Source: Sinonovacula constricta
Taxonomy: Eukaryota > Mollusca > Bivalvia > Cardiida > Solecurtidae
Assembly: GCA_007844125.1 (NCBI GenBank)
Contig: CM017558.1
Span: 42,408,293-42,472,292 of the forward strand
DNA: 64,000 nt
Direction: 5' to 3'
This document shows, piece by piece, positions 1-11,299 of the stretch. The notes beneath the pieces are model-generated. The model was not told the origin of the DNA. It saw only the letters and a program-made list of their open reading frames with translations, and searched no databases. A program made the position numbers and the translations under genes. How positions within the stretch are numbered: the stretch's first letter is position 1; the number at the start of each line of letters is the position of its first letter.

Positions 1-634
1 TAGTATAGTTGTAGTATTTTTCAGATAGTAAGTATTACATGTAAACCAATAATACACTTCTTTAAAAGGAAAATTATGTTTTAATAATATGTTTTAAATG
101 TGCAGACCATCTCTTTTGACAGATAGGAAAACAATTATATTCAATTAAAAATATTACACAAAAAGAGAAAGAAACAAAATGTAAGTTATCTTCTATTGTT
201 GTGAACTGAAGTCCAATCTCAGCAAAAGCAGTTCAAGTAACACAGCACTGCAGTTGGCTTGTAGTATGTCTGTGTTTCTAACCAGACATAGATTGCCCTC
301 AATCAATTATAGCTGGATTGATTCACTTAGTAGCTGGTGTTGTAACAAAATATCTGACAAAACTTTTACAGAGGAAAAAATGGTGTAACATAAAAAAATA
401 TTATGTATTAATTACTGGTGTTCCTTAAAAATATTTTACATAATTTTCTTGCACCATATAATATCTAACATCTAAACATAAAATCTAACATCTAAACATA
501 AAATCTTTACATATTATTTAATGGTGCAAAATAAAATTGTTTGTGATATACTGTCATGAAAAATGCTTTATAATATTAATAAGCTGTGCGACATAAAACC
601 CCAACTACAAACCACTCTGACATTATTTCTATAG

Positions 635-2703
635 GTGCACACCGACTTGGAGGGGTTCCTGAACAAGCGCCTGGTGCTGAGCCCGTACACTCTGGGATCC
701 AAGGTGGCGGGCGGTCTGTCCCAGATCTACCTCCCCCCTTTACCACCCCCTGTTGACCCATACATTCCCCCCAGAAGGAGGGAGACCACTCCATCACCCA
801 ACAAAGTCCTTTCAGCTTCGGAAGGATCCATGCCACAGCCCAAACACAAACAAGACTACAAGGCGAGGACAAGTCTGAAGTAAGAACCACTCTAATGGAC
901 CATAAATTATGAACTTATCTGCTTGTATGTCCAGCATGTCATTTGGAAATGATTTTGTTTGCTTATAGTTATAAATTGATAAACTGAAATGACATCATAA
1001 CAGATAATGATAAGATGACATATTGGTAGAGACAGGACAGTATATAGTGCATATAGTGTAGCTGCTGATCAGACAGCTCCTAGTGGGCTTATAGGGATAA
1101 AACCATTATATGCCAAAGCCAGGTCTTTTAATGCTTTGCAGGTTAAAACTGAAGATCATGCTGACCATGCTACTCATGTGTTCTGTCTTTATCATGCTAT
1201 ATTAGTTACTCTATTCAGCTGTCTTTAAAGGATGGCTACCGATATGTCCGTAAAATAGATTAAAAGCCCTACCATATAGCAGGTCAGCTGGAAGACCTCC
1301 TGTGAAAGATTTTAATCTGAATGATGTTATGAACCCAAAAGGCAAGGGGGAATGACTTTGGTGACTATAACTGCTAGACCATCAGCCCCAACATTATCTG
1401 TTAATATATATTTCCAGGGAGGAGATCCAACTGGCATCTGCCCTCTATGAACCTCCAGTGACCTACAATACAAGGACAAGCTTTGATCTAAGAAGGATCG
1501 TTGAGGATCAGGTGAAATATACATACTTCAGTAACGTGTTACATTTGTTAATAGTTCATGTTGTTCTGACTTCTTTTCTAGCAACCTCTTGCATAGGTTA
1601 CAACATGCATTGATAGTCTTAGCTGCAGATAGTGCAGGTCTTGATAAATACCATGATAAAAAAACAGCAGATTATGTCATTGTGTCGGATGGATATTGAG
1701 TGTAAATCAAGTAAGAAAAATAATTAATGTATAAAATGTTGGCTTACTTGTAAGACATTAATTACACATGTAAATCATTAGTTACAATTTAGATAGAAAT
1801 TATGTTCCTTATAAAATGTACAACGCCTGCACATCTTGAACACTTAACTTCAACAATGATAGAAGGCATTTATGTATGTATACAACAATTGTAAGGCAAT
1901 ACATTTAACCCTAGCCAATAGCCCTGAACTACCGGATATATACAACCACACCAGTGATATGTGTATATGCTTCCCTATATGCTCCTGTTAAAAAAATGAA
2001 ATGAAACCACATTTTTATCACTAAAACTATTTGAGTTGAATGCATGCCATCCTTTAAAAGAATGGTTTGTCATTAGGTTGGGAGAATTGAAAACCTTGCA
2101 GTAGTTTTCATAAATAATTGGGCCATTCAAAGGTCATTAACCTAGTATTCTTCAAAACAATGTTTGTTAATGACAGTTCAAGCATTGGTTTGATAGTGAC
2201 ACAATATTTATATAGATATGAAGCATAAATTGTGTCATGTACATGGAGTTAACTAATCTTTACCTTTATTATATACAAAACAATGACAAAGTCCTTTATG
2301 AACAACAAAATATACTACAATGTGAACCAGCGCTCTAAACAATAGTATCCATTTCAAGTTTAATGTGAAAGTAACAAAAACACTTAAATGAGATTAAATC
2401 AAACAGTTACTGCCAGATATGTCAAATGTTCCAAGGATCAAAGGTTCCAAGAAATGTCTAAATTGTTATTTTACTGTACTCTAATCATATTTAGAATTTG
2501 TTTCCTTGTAAATAAACTGTTACCTAAGTGATTGATTTTTTTTTCATTTTAAGTGGAGGAAAGACCTCCAAAAACAGATGGAAGAGGAAGAAAAGGATAG
2601 ACAGAAGGCTTTAAAGGAACAGCAGATGGAAGAAGAAGAATTTCAAAGAAAAATGACAGAAGCTAGAGCGGCTAAATTTAAAAAGTCTAAAAGAGCTGTG
2701 TAA
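635..2703 (+). CDS. 3' end (last three exons) of a coiled-coil protein gene, copy 1
   Basis: Three exons splice in one frame. Exon 635-879 follows TTTCTATAG and ends before GTAAGA. Exon 1418-1511 follows TATTTCCAG and ends CAG before GTGAAA. Exon 2554-2703 follows a T-rich tract plus AAG and ends in TAA. Phases fit (two bases carried into the second exon, phase 0 into the third). The product tail has a proline-rich stretch (LPPLPPPVDPYIPP), then about 30 residues with YNTRTSFDLRRIVEDQ, then a highly charged Glu/Lys/Arg/Gln helix ending KFKKSKRAV. The last exon reads as a coiled coil. The 5' exons lie left of the window. I do not recognise the family and name none; cytoskeletal or ciliary coiled-coil proteins often look like this, but that is only resemblance. 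Confidence 0.75.
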
Positions 2704-2730
2704 ATCTATGAATAATGTAATTTTTGCCAA

Positions 2731-2736
2731 AATAAA
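2731..2736 (+). terminator. Polyadenylation signal AATAAA of the coiled-coil gene, copy 1
   Basis: An exact AATAAA lies 28 bases after the TAA stop, giving a very short 3' UTR. The same hexamer is kept in copy 2 at 53498. Confidence 0.65.
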
Positions 2737-2759
2737 ATGGTGATTCTATTCATACAGTG

Positions 2760-3656
2760 TAGGTTTGATGAGATGCTTAAATGGAACAACAAATTTAGAC
2801 TGCTTTATTATATTAGAGAATTGATTTGCTGTTTTTGTAAAAGAATATCTGAATAGTAAAAAACTCTATGATGAAGTCTAAAGTTTTCCAATGGAAAGAG
2901 AAAACTATAGGTAGGGTTTGTCACTAGAAGCTATTTTCAGTATGTATGTATCCTTTATATTATTTATTATTTTGTTGATAAGGATTGTTGCAGAAGAATG
3001 CATTCATAATGTAAATTTTCACATCCTATTTTTAGCTTTAATGTTTTGAGCTTGACTAGAGCAAATAAGTTACCTTGTCATCTTAATATCTCATTGAGGC
3101 ACCTGTTTTAATGTTTTAAACAATTTATTTCTTTGTTTTAGGAAATGCAAGATTTGAATTTCTTAGCTTGAGGAAGAAGAAAAAAATATAATTTTATTTC
3201 TTTGTTTTAGTGAATATTAGATTTTATTTCTTTGTTTTAACCAGTACTAAATCTCATTGAAAAATATGGTTACATTTTTCTAAAGCTTCTGTATCTACAT
3301 GGTGAAATGAGAAATCTTCTAGAAATATAAGTTCATACATGCAGTGTTCTTATTTGGGCACATTGACACATATCTTTGTTTTCTCATTTGATTTTAAAGA
3401 CATAAATTTAAGAGATAAAGAACTTTCAATCTTGTTAAAGAAATAAAAAACCTTTGTCGCTATACACAAAATGTCTGATTTTCTAACTATATTCACTATG
3501 CATTTAGCTTCTTTATATCATTACAAAAATGATTGTTTTGTACTGTATATGTATATAGATGTTCTTGCTGTGATATTGTTCATTATTTTTATTAATATTT
3601 TTTTTAAATATCTTTATGTTGTGTGTGTTTTAGAGAAATCATTTAATCCTCAATAT
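2760..3656. other. AT-rich intergenic sequence, no gene seen
   Basis: The stretch between the coiled-coil gene's poly(A) signal and the solo LTR is AT-rich with no convincing exon. Near 3125-3240 a phrase like TTTATTTCTTTGTTTTA occurs three times, a small local repeat. The open frame at 3471-3719 runs across the LTR boundary and has no recognisable content. Confidence 0.6.
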
Positions 3657-4364
3657 TGTTACGACCGGTGTCGCTATATAAGTTTTTTTTATAAAATGAC
3701 CCGTTTACTAAACGACTAAATGGTGTAACAGAAAGAACAAGCCAGTAACTAGTACAATAATGTTTTATTTTAATAAACAATTTAATCTATGGCGTAATAA
3801 AACAATAATAAATAAATCAAAATTTCAGAAAGCAAAATAAATGTTAGCTTACAGTTTGTCCCTTTAGGAGGTGTCCCTTTAACAGTCCAATTAATAATCC
3901 AACGTCGAATAATCCTTTAGAGTTTTCGGTAGAATGTCCTCGTAGATAAGCACAGTTGAAATAGTCCAAAGGTAGAACAATACACGAATGTAATGAATAT
4001 AATTCCAAATCCGACACTTCAATATTTATATCACTGTAGAATGTAGTACAATCTACGTAAATTCCAGCACAGAAAGATTTAATATAGATGCTGCAAGTAT
4101 CACCAAACTATATGTCAAAACTCTAATGTAAACTTTCTTTTAAATCGGCTAACATGCCCTTATATAGACCCAACGAATCGTTAGAACATTCACGAAACCC
4201 AGAACATTCTCGAAACCCAGTTAAAAATAAACAAATGAACTTTCTAGCATGATCCATTTCTTTCTAGCAGTTACGCGAATGCTACGTCATCAAAACCACA
4301 ACGGTAAACAACCCTTAACCTGACTAGCGTAACCTTAAACGCTGGTGTACTACTGAACATAACA
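3657..4364 (-). mobile_element. Solo LTR of an LTR retrotransposon, minus orientation (copy 1 block)
   Basis: A 708-bp unit bounded by TGTTA...TAACA, the TG...CA form of LTR ends. It is flanked by ATAT on both sides (AATAT if the terminal A is shared), which fits a 4-5 bp target duplication. An inverted relative lies at 30832-31571, which reads as the sense strand with a TATA box and AATAAA, so this copy is antisense. No internal gag or pol lies next to it, so it is a solo LTR left by recombination. The element family (Ty3/Gypsy, BEL or other) cannot be told from the LTR alone. Confidence 0.75.
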
Positions 4365-4649
4365 ATATATCGCAATCCTACATTTTATTATGAGCACATT
4401 CTAATATAAATTATGTTATATGGTACAAAACAATTTAAAACTAAAAGGATATGCAACAGAATATGCACGTTAGCTATTACCCATCATTGGGCTTGACTTT
4501 AATCCAAAAGTACTGATAAAAGCAGGTTAAAATAAAGGCACGAGTTCTTAATATCATTGCATAGGTTATGTAGATATTTTTAATGCGAACAATAATCAAC
4601 TCACAATGTATACATGTTATTGGATTACAAAAACAATAACAATCATTTA

Positions 4650-4735
4650 CCAAGATACAGTGGTGCAGTCCGCAGAGCATTGGACTGCCATCCAAGATGA
4701 CTTTTGTTCAAATACATGTAGTACAACCAAGCAAG
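4650..4735 (+). mobile_element. tRNA-like / SINE fragment (weak)
   Basis: The stretch around TGGTGCAGTCCGCAGAGCA followed about 40 bases later by TTTTGTTCAAATAC resembles degenerate A and B boxes of a tRNA-derived element. It is conserved in copy 2 near 55445-55510. It does not fold convincingly as a tRNA. Confidence 0.3.
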
Positions 4736-5159
4736 CATTTGTATTTATCACAATTAACACTTTTTTCTATTTTTAACACTCAAAATTTCCGAATTTAATT
4801 GATGTGTATGTTAATTTTTTATTCAGATTTGAAACCACAGATCATTTTAAGCTGTTTTTGTTCAGGTACAAGAACATGCCTGCCAGCTATATATTTTTGT
4901 ATCATTTTTTATATGTGGAAGATTGTGACATCAGTTTATTATTGATTACATAACAGAAAGAGAAAAAATAAGTCAGGATTATGTATAAATATAGTGAATA
5001 AAGAGGATTTGACCTATAAGATCTATTTAAACCAAACATTTATTAAACAAGTCCAGAAAAGAATGATAGTAAATGAGCCTCTGAACGAGTCAGGTAAGTG
5101 TTGTTATAAATTAAAATGAATGTCAGAGTATTTTTATCACCTGATTTTGAACGCGCATG

Positions 5160-5574
5160 TTCGTCCTCTTTTATCTTGAACACTAATGCTGGTTTAAAGC
5201 GCGCAAGTGGTTGTGACGTCATTTCACAATATAACGCATCTTGATATTTTAACAATCTGAACTCCTCGGATAATTCCGTCCTCGGGACAATAATTCCTCG
5301 GATGTGTCTGGTGCAATGATACTTACAGAAATCACGATCGTTTTGTTCGCCGGAAGTCGGAAGAAGAATATGCCTAAAATGTAGTTCGCACAAAATATAA
5401 ACGTTGGCATCGTTTGACAGCTGCATGTCTGCTGCGCTGGGTAAATTAAACTTGGATGATTTAAAATTAAAGCCGCCACAAATTGAAGTGTTACAGGCTT
5501 CATACAGTAGTGAGCTCTCATTCTAGCTGCCATCCTAGCTGACGTCTGTCACAAAAGCAGTATCATTTAGGGAA
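5160..5574 (+). promoter_or_regulatory. Candidate CpG-containing promoter region with CRE and ETS-like sites
   Basis: This patch has more G+C and CpG than its surroundings. It contains a full cAMP-response palindrome TGACGTCA near 5214, an ETS-type core CCGGAAGT near 5350 and a GACGTC near 5540, just before a short ATG frame at 5575. All these are kept in copy 2. Clustered CRE and ETS cores are typical of TATA-less promoters. No transcript evidence is available; direction is inferred from the downstream ATG. Confidence 0.4.
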
Positions 5575-5685
5575 ATGGCCGAGGTGATCCGACTACCTAC
5601 GTACATCCGAGAGATGATTCGCGAATTATCCGAGGTGTTACGATTGGATATTTTAAAATGTGCATTGTTTAACTATGAAAAATAG
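5575..5685 (+). CDS. Short conserved ORF or first coding exon (hypothetical), copy 1
   Basis: ATG in good context (GGAAATGG) opens a 36-codon frame beginning MAEVIRLPTYIREMIRELSE, which looks helical and amphipathic. In copy 2 (from 56337) the first 28 codons differ only by synonymous changes (CGA to AGA, ACG to ACA, GAG to GAA), and the frames then diverge. This may be a first exon spliced downstream or a microprotein. Three silent changes is a small sample, so support is modest. Confidence 0.3.
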   Translation: MAEVIRLPTYIREMIRELSEVLRLDILKCALFNYEK

Positions 5686-5699
5686 TTCCATTATATTTT

Positions 5700-7030
5700 C
5701 TTAAACTTTTAGCAGAAACAAAAAATGTTCCATTTTTAACATTTATTCTTCATTTATAAATATGGAAAATATCATCAATAGCCTGTAAAAATAACTCGTT
5801 CTGTAACTAATAAACAGTAAACATGTCAGAACTAGTGACCCAGAAAAGTTTATTAAGTGTGTGAAGGTCACTATTAAAATCCTAGTTTTCATCGCTGGCT
5901 GTATCATTTGCGCTTTTTGTGGCGGGTTTGACTATTCTGCAGTGGAATTAACACTTGCTTTTTTTGTGTTGGATGCCGAATATTGATGTGGAAAGTTCCA
6001 CCAAGTATATTCTCTGGAAACATGTTGTTGAAACCACTTGGGCCGTGAGATTTTATTTCTTTGAAATGGAAATCAGCGGGCTTTAAATATTTAAGTCGTG
6101 ATTTGCTTCAGTAGCATGATGGTGAGGGTTGTTAGGTGTTGTGAGGATGATGGATATATTTCGTCTTGAGCATCACTGATGTGAGAGTAGATGTTGATGA
6201 AATAAATATTATGTGTTCAGTTTTCTGCATAATTTGATTCGCGAAAATGTTTTCGGTGTTTGTTTTACCAAATGCATCCAGGTGATGTGGTCCGCCAGGC
6301 GTCTTTCGGTTGAGAGCCCAGCAACTTGATCCATTGCATCATAATGGTGACAAGTTTGTTTACTCCAATAACTTGTTTTAACCACATTTCCCCAGGCTTT
6401 GATCCTTTGAAAATTACCTGTCGTCAAATATTTACAAACACAGCGTATTTACAAACACAACGTATGAAAATCAAATGCTCACGCGATGGTGCTCGCAATC
6501 AATCAAATTGCACGACAACTGTTGTATGCTAGTGTAATATATTGAGCATACTAGGTAAGTGTTAAATAAAATACTTATCACACTAAAAACTGAGAAAATC
6601 GCGAAGCTTGTCGAGCGATTTAGTTTTGTTGTGCCGTGTATGATAACATTTTCATTCTTCAGCAATAACCTTGTATTATATTAATCATACCATCTGTTTT
6701 ATCAACAAAACTGTTGTTTAATGTTTAAGATCTATATATTTCGTTTTTTAAAAATGGAATTCACGTCCGAGTGTTGGTGTTTTGTTTTCATTCTCGTTTA
6801 ACAATATTACAGGACAAAAGTATTCATTTGCAAGCCAAATGTAAAAGTGAGAATACATTTGTGACGCGTCATTAAGCAAATAGCAAAATACTAATCCTTC
6901 ATGAAACTCGACTAGGTAGGTGTACAGTTGTTTAAAGCGATATATAATGTTCTGTCCGGTGTAGAATAACCAGACGGGCGTAGACGGGTATATTCCTTAT
7001 AAATTTTAACAGAACAACGATCAAGATTTT
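5700..7030. other. Non-coding stretch, no supported gene
   Basis: AT-rich, with no conserved reading frame. The minus frame at 6209-6427 is open in both copies but the differences mostly change residues, so it does not behave like a gene under constraint. Confidence 0.5.
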
Positions 7031-7035
7031 GTAGA

Positions 7036-7425
7036 TTAGCCCATAATTTTGGTTTTACTGCCCGGACATCTCCTTAGACCAAAGTGGACTGTGTTGAAAA
7101 ACCACAAGCAAATGCTGTCGGGCGTCGACACGTCTATCTGACGCTTCTGCCAAAGTTGTTCTACCTCATCATAAATAAGGGCCACGCTTTTGTTTAGCAT
7201 ATTCCCTCTTCTCAACTTAAGTTGCTTTTGCTCCATGGTCAGTGTTTTGCAAAAAGTGCCCCAGATACAATACTTTCCCCGTAAATATGCCGGCGAAGTT
7301 GTGGATCAAAACTAGCCAACTTGGCAACTAGGTTCAAAGTCAGAACCATCTTGCTTTGTAACGCTTAGAATAAAGCGACTCAGAAGTGTTCGCAGCTCAG
7401 CGGGTGAAATTGTATGACTTTCTCG
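7036..7425 (-). pseudogene. Degenerate DUF3504 / Crypton-like recombinase-domain gene fragment, copy 1
   Basis: Reading leftwards in shifting frames, blocks match what I know of the DUF3504 domain of QRICH1, ZMYM2 and KIAA1958-type proteins, thought to derive from Crypton tyrosine recombinases. They are TLLSRFILSVTKQDGSDFEP, then LASFDP.LRRHIYGESIVSG, then DEVEQLWQKR with TPDS, then FFNTVHFGLRR. At least two frameshifts and an in-frame stop separate them, and the loop around the RETL-KQKQLK region is damaged. Copy 2 keeps that loop but lacks the FNTVHFGLRR part, so each copy preserves a different portion. A dead transposon-derived gene is most likely. Confidence 0.55.
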
Positions 7426-7513
7426 TGGCTCATTTATTTAGGAGAAAAATGTCTTTAACAGTTTTAAATCTTTGAAAGTCTTGCACAGTGTATTTTTATT
7501 TGTTTGCATATAA

Positions 7514-7780
7514 TTAAATTCTGAGGGCTGAGGTTTGGCCGTCTGCAACGGGCTGGACGCTTGATACACATATGTAGTTTTTTATTATCTGTAGTCTTTC
7601 TGGTGGAAATTCAAAGTGAAAATTAGTGCCGCATGAATTTACCATATACAAATTTTCATTTTCTCTTGAAACAACTTCTCTTATGACACCTGAAACTTTG
7701 CCATCAATGCTAACAAAATCACCGACTGAAAATAAGCCGGTGTCCATTGTTATTGTTTTGTTTTGTTTTTGACAGCGCAT
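7514..7780 (-). CDS. Hypothetical small ORF, 88 codons, function unknown
   Basis: The frame contains TMDTGLFSVGDFVSIDGKVS and then FHFEFPPERLQII, with a beta-rich look such as a small SH3- or KOW-like barrel might have. Copy 2 keeps a homologous frame (58146-58403) with the same core but different ends. It lies directly upstream, on the same strand, of the DUF3504 remnant, so it may be part of the same decayed element. No family is recognised. Confidence 0.3.
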   Translation of the reverse strand: MRCQKQNKTITMDTGLFSVGDFVSIDGKVSGVIREVVSRENENLYMVNSCGTNFHFEFPPERLQIIKNYICVSSVQPVADGQTSALRI

Positions 7781-7789
7781 ATGAATATA

Positions 7790-10020
7790 TCAAATGGTAA
7801 TTCGGCCACGATAACTAATTATTGTGTTACCAAAAAATAACACATGAGTATAACCTCACGCTAGCGCGGTAGGTTATGTGGTTAAACAAAATATGTAATG
7901 GATGTTTTAAATGGAAGCAGGGTGGATCATGTGATAAAAGTATGTCCATTGTTAAAGTAAATTAAAATTGATGTAACGGTGACATAAACATCTGCCCTAT
8001 TGATCACAATGTCAATCCCAATATTTCTCTTTACATAAGTTATATAACGAGCGAAATGGGTTATCCCGTAATTAACTATTAAATATAAAATTTGTTAAGT
8101 AACAGTGGCATTGACCATATCAACGCCAAAAGCAAACCTACTCTTTGTATACCTATAAAGTAACTACCTACCAAATCTGATCATCATACCGGAATCATAA
8201 AAGTAATTATTTGAAGAAAACGAAACAACCTTAATTAATAGTAACCTTAACATTGATGGCCACACTATTCCGATATTATATGAGCTAGGGCACGGGAAAC
8301 AATAGTACGGTGATGGACTTGGCGATTGCGTTGGGATATTGTACTGTGTAAAAAGTTATTTTACTTATATAGTAACAGTGTCCATACTGACATGAAATCC
8401 AATGCCATTCGTCATCTTTCCACAAGCTATCTACTAAATATTATTATTAATTTAAATTTAAACAATCACGTAATTTGAAGAAAACGAACTAGTGACTGTA
8501 ACTTTACAGACAAAAATCCTCAAACAACACGACAGTATTCAAATGGCGTCTTGATGATATCAACTCTGTGAAGTCGTGACCAGATTGCACTGAAAACATC
8601 AGTTGTGATGTAAAAAGTCAAAGTCTTCCCATCCACCGACTTTCGCCAATCTATCAATTTGATTTTTTCTTCTAAAGTTAATATACAGGGGAAAATATAT
8701 TATTACATGTAAGGTTACTGGAAAGTGACAAATTTGTTTAGTAAAGTTTATATATGAGCTGTAGATTATAAAAAAAATCAGTGGGTTACCATTGAAATAA
8801 TCATTTTATTGCCTCATGTGTATGGTTGATGTAAACAAGCAATGTTGCCATTTTCAGACATTAACTTTGTTATATCATATCAACTATATTTTTGTGAAAA
8901 AAGGTAAACAAGCCTATATGGCAGTTTCTAACATTCAGCACAAATAAAGCTTTCATTTAAAACCAAACAAGGCTATCCCTGAAGTGATAATTACAAAAAT
9001 ATCTCATAATAAATAAAAATAAAATAATAAAACTTAAAAAAAATATAGAAAAACTATCAGAAAATACTTACTTTAGATGCAGAGTTCTTTAAACTTGGTG
9101 GTTAAGGACCAGACAGCCTGACAGACGGATCAGAGAATGATAATAATTCTTCATGCATATCTGCAAATAGTGTCTAACATTTGTATTAAGTTTCATTGAA
9201 ATCCTTTGAGTGGTGTAGGAGAAGTTAACCTAAAAACGAAGGTGGACAGTAACCCATGCAGAAATTTAAGTCGCAGCACAACGCCATGAATGCGGGATAG
9301 TTAAAATCTCAACAAATCTGCGCGATCGTCTGCGCAGACGCTCCAAATTCGTCACTATACACTGGCCTTAATACTTTCACTAATAATGGTAACGATTAAG
9401 TTATATTTATTAAAGAAAACCAAAACAACGAAAAATTTTGCTTATGATTGCTCTAACTTAAGGACTGGTAGTTTGATTTTTATGTTAAATTTTTATTGAA
9501 AAACATTTTTACTTTTCTGTGCACTTCTGTCGGGTTTTATTTATTCCTCAGCGTTGTTATCACAGCCTCATGTATAAAGAACTGTTTTCTTCAATATATG
9601 GAAATTTACGTATAATAAAAAAGTTAATGCATTCATAAACCCAAAATATTTACCGTTGCAGTTATTCCAGGTAAAAAAATCAACAAAGCATTAACATATT
9701 AGCTGAGTGTTTGGCTTTTATTCTTGTCCTGATTTACCTCAAAACGAATCTTTTATTTAAAAAGTCAGTTAGGATGGTGTTTGATGGATACGCAAAGAGC
9801 ATATGACATGTATTTTATTTATTACGATTTAAAGGTAAAAAAGTATAACAAATATCTAAACATAATAATCTTTTATACAAAATGGACGGCCTACGGAGAA
9901 TATCATTTCGTAAGAATGAAAAATAGACAAATGGCATCTTGAATAATTTGTATGTGTTAGGGTAAATACTTAATCAATATAGATAAGATATTTGGTGCAG
10001 GATTTCGGTCCTCCTCTTCA
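7790..10020. other. Repeat-rich non-coding stretch
   Basis: No gene supported. Part of it (about 7968-8230) occurs a third time, degraded, at 48712-48920, in addition to copy 2 at about 58583-58840. The site near 8885 is the empty target of the 346-bp insertion found in copy 2 at 59537. Confidence 0.5.
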
Positions 10021-10022
10021 TC

Positions 10023-11290
10023 ATGGACATGGACCTTATCACTACCGCAGCAGAACGGGAAACCACAGGGCCGAAAATAAAAAGGGGGATTCGACTTCCA
10101 TCAAACAGAGGGTTCATGGACGACTTGACCATCGGTACTGAAAGCTACATCCAAGCACGACGGATGCTCTAGACCCTAGAGGACACACTCTCGTAGGCAA
10201 GGATGAAGTTACAACCCAAGAAAATTAAGATGCTTGGTCATCAGGAAAGGTACGCTATCAGGCACCATTGCCCTCAAAGAAGTCATCTCATCCATAATTA
10301 ACAATCACATTAAATGCCTTGGAAAGTGGTTTGACGATAGCCTCAAATAATATAAAAAACATTTAGATCCTTCAACAGCAAGTCTACGAGTGGCCGAAAG
10401 CCTTTTACAGGACATGTCTACCTGGATAATATAAGGCATGGGTGTATCAACACTGCCTTCTTCCAAGACTCATCTGGCCATTGCCAATGTATGGAATTTC
10501 AACAAACTCATAAGAGAAACTTGTATCTCCCACGTTGGCTATGAGTGCCCCAAGTTCCCAACACTATTACAACTACTATTTTCTTCTCTGCTAGAAAATT
10601 TTAAATTGCAAAGACTAGTTGTGACTTTGAGAGACTCCAGTGATTAACTAGTGCGGAAGGCTGGGATTGTATTTGGAACAGACAGGAAATGGTCAGCCAG
10701 CCAAAAAGTGGACCTGGCGGAATCATTTAGGCAAAATGACATTATTGGGACTACCTGCAGTGGTAGACAGGGGCTAGGAATGACATTACGCAGTCAGTGG
10801 GGTCCAGCAGGACGGCAACAGCAAAGATTTGTGATCCAGCAAAAGATCAAGAACGCTGAAGCTGTACTGTTAGGAACCCAGGGGCCATAGACACGATGGG
10901 TTTTCACATAGAATAAGTGAATTTGGTCAGACAGCTGTAACTGTGAACCACTCCGCTTACAGTTTTTGCTGCGGTCAGTGTATAAGCCTTTGCCGGGAGG
11001 AGAGACACCAAACTGCTTAGACCGGCAGCGAGTGTGCAAAGAACGTGCGGACATGGCTATGCTGAAGCTGGATGCACAGGCGTCACTGCAAGCACTCTAT
11101 AAACAACTCTTTGGGCATTGTAGAAAAGGGACGAAGAGCTTCTGTGAAAGAGCTAGGAAATACTGATGAAAAAGCGTCGAGTTGGCTATGGTGAATGCGT
11201 TCACAAGAAGGCTTGAAGCCATCCACCGAATGGTAGATGCACGATCCTAGATCAGCACTACCTTTGCATAGTCTCAAGGTTTAAAGGAAT
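10023..11290 (+). pseudogene. LINE-type reverse transcriptase pseudogene, copy 1
   Basis: Broken plus-strand frames carry the RT catalytic box as FMDDLT (near 10116-10133), followed by ARMKLQPKKIKMLGHQ and CLGKWFDDSLK. Further along come DIIGTTCSGRQGLGMT, a GTQGP block and FLLRSVYKPLPGGETPNC. This order is typical of the C-terminal half of non-LTR retrotransposon ORFs common in cnidarians and molluscs. Several stops and frameshifts interrupt it, and no intact endonuclease is seen upstream. The same broken copy lies at 61020-62290, so it was already dead or dying when the block was duplicated. Confidence 0.7.
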
Positions 11291-11299
11291 GAAATACTC

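Noticed and set aside
635..637. GTG at 635 as a translation start
   Set aside because: It follows a splice acceptor (TTTCTATAG) and belongs to an internal exon.
5043..5533. Minus-strand open frames of 127 and 94 codons, and the 144-codon counterpart at 56009
   Set aside because: They overlap the promoter-like patch, differ by non-silent changes and indels between copies, and show no domain.
6209..6427. Minus-strand 72-codon frame, also open in copy 2
   Set aside because: Differences between copies mostly change residues, and no splice or start context supports it.
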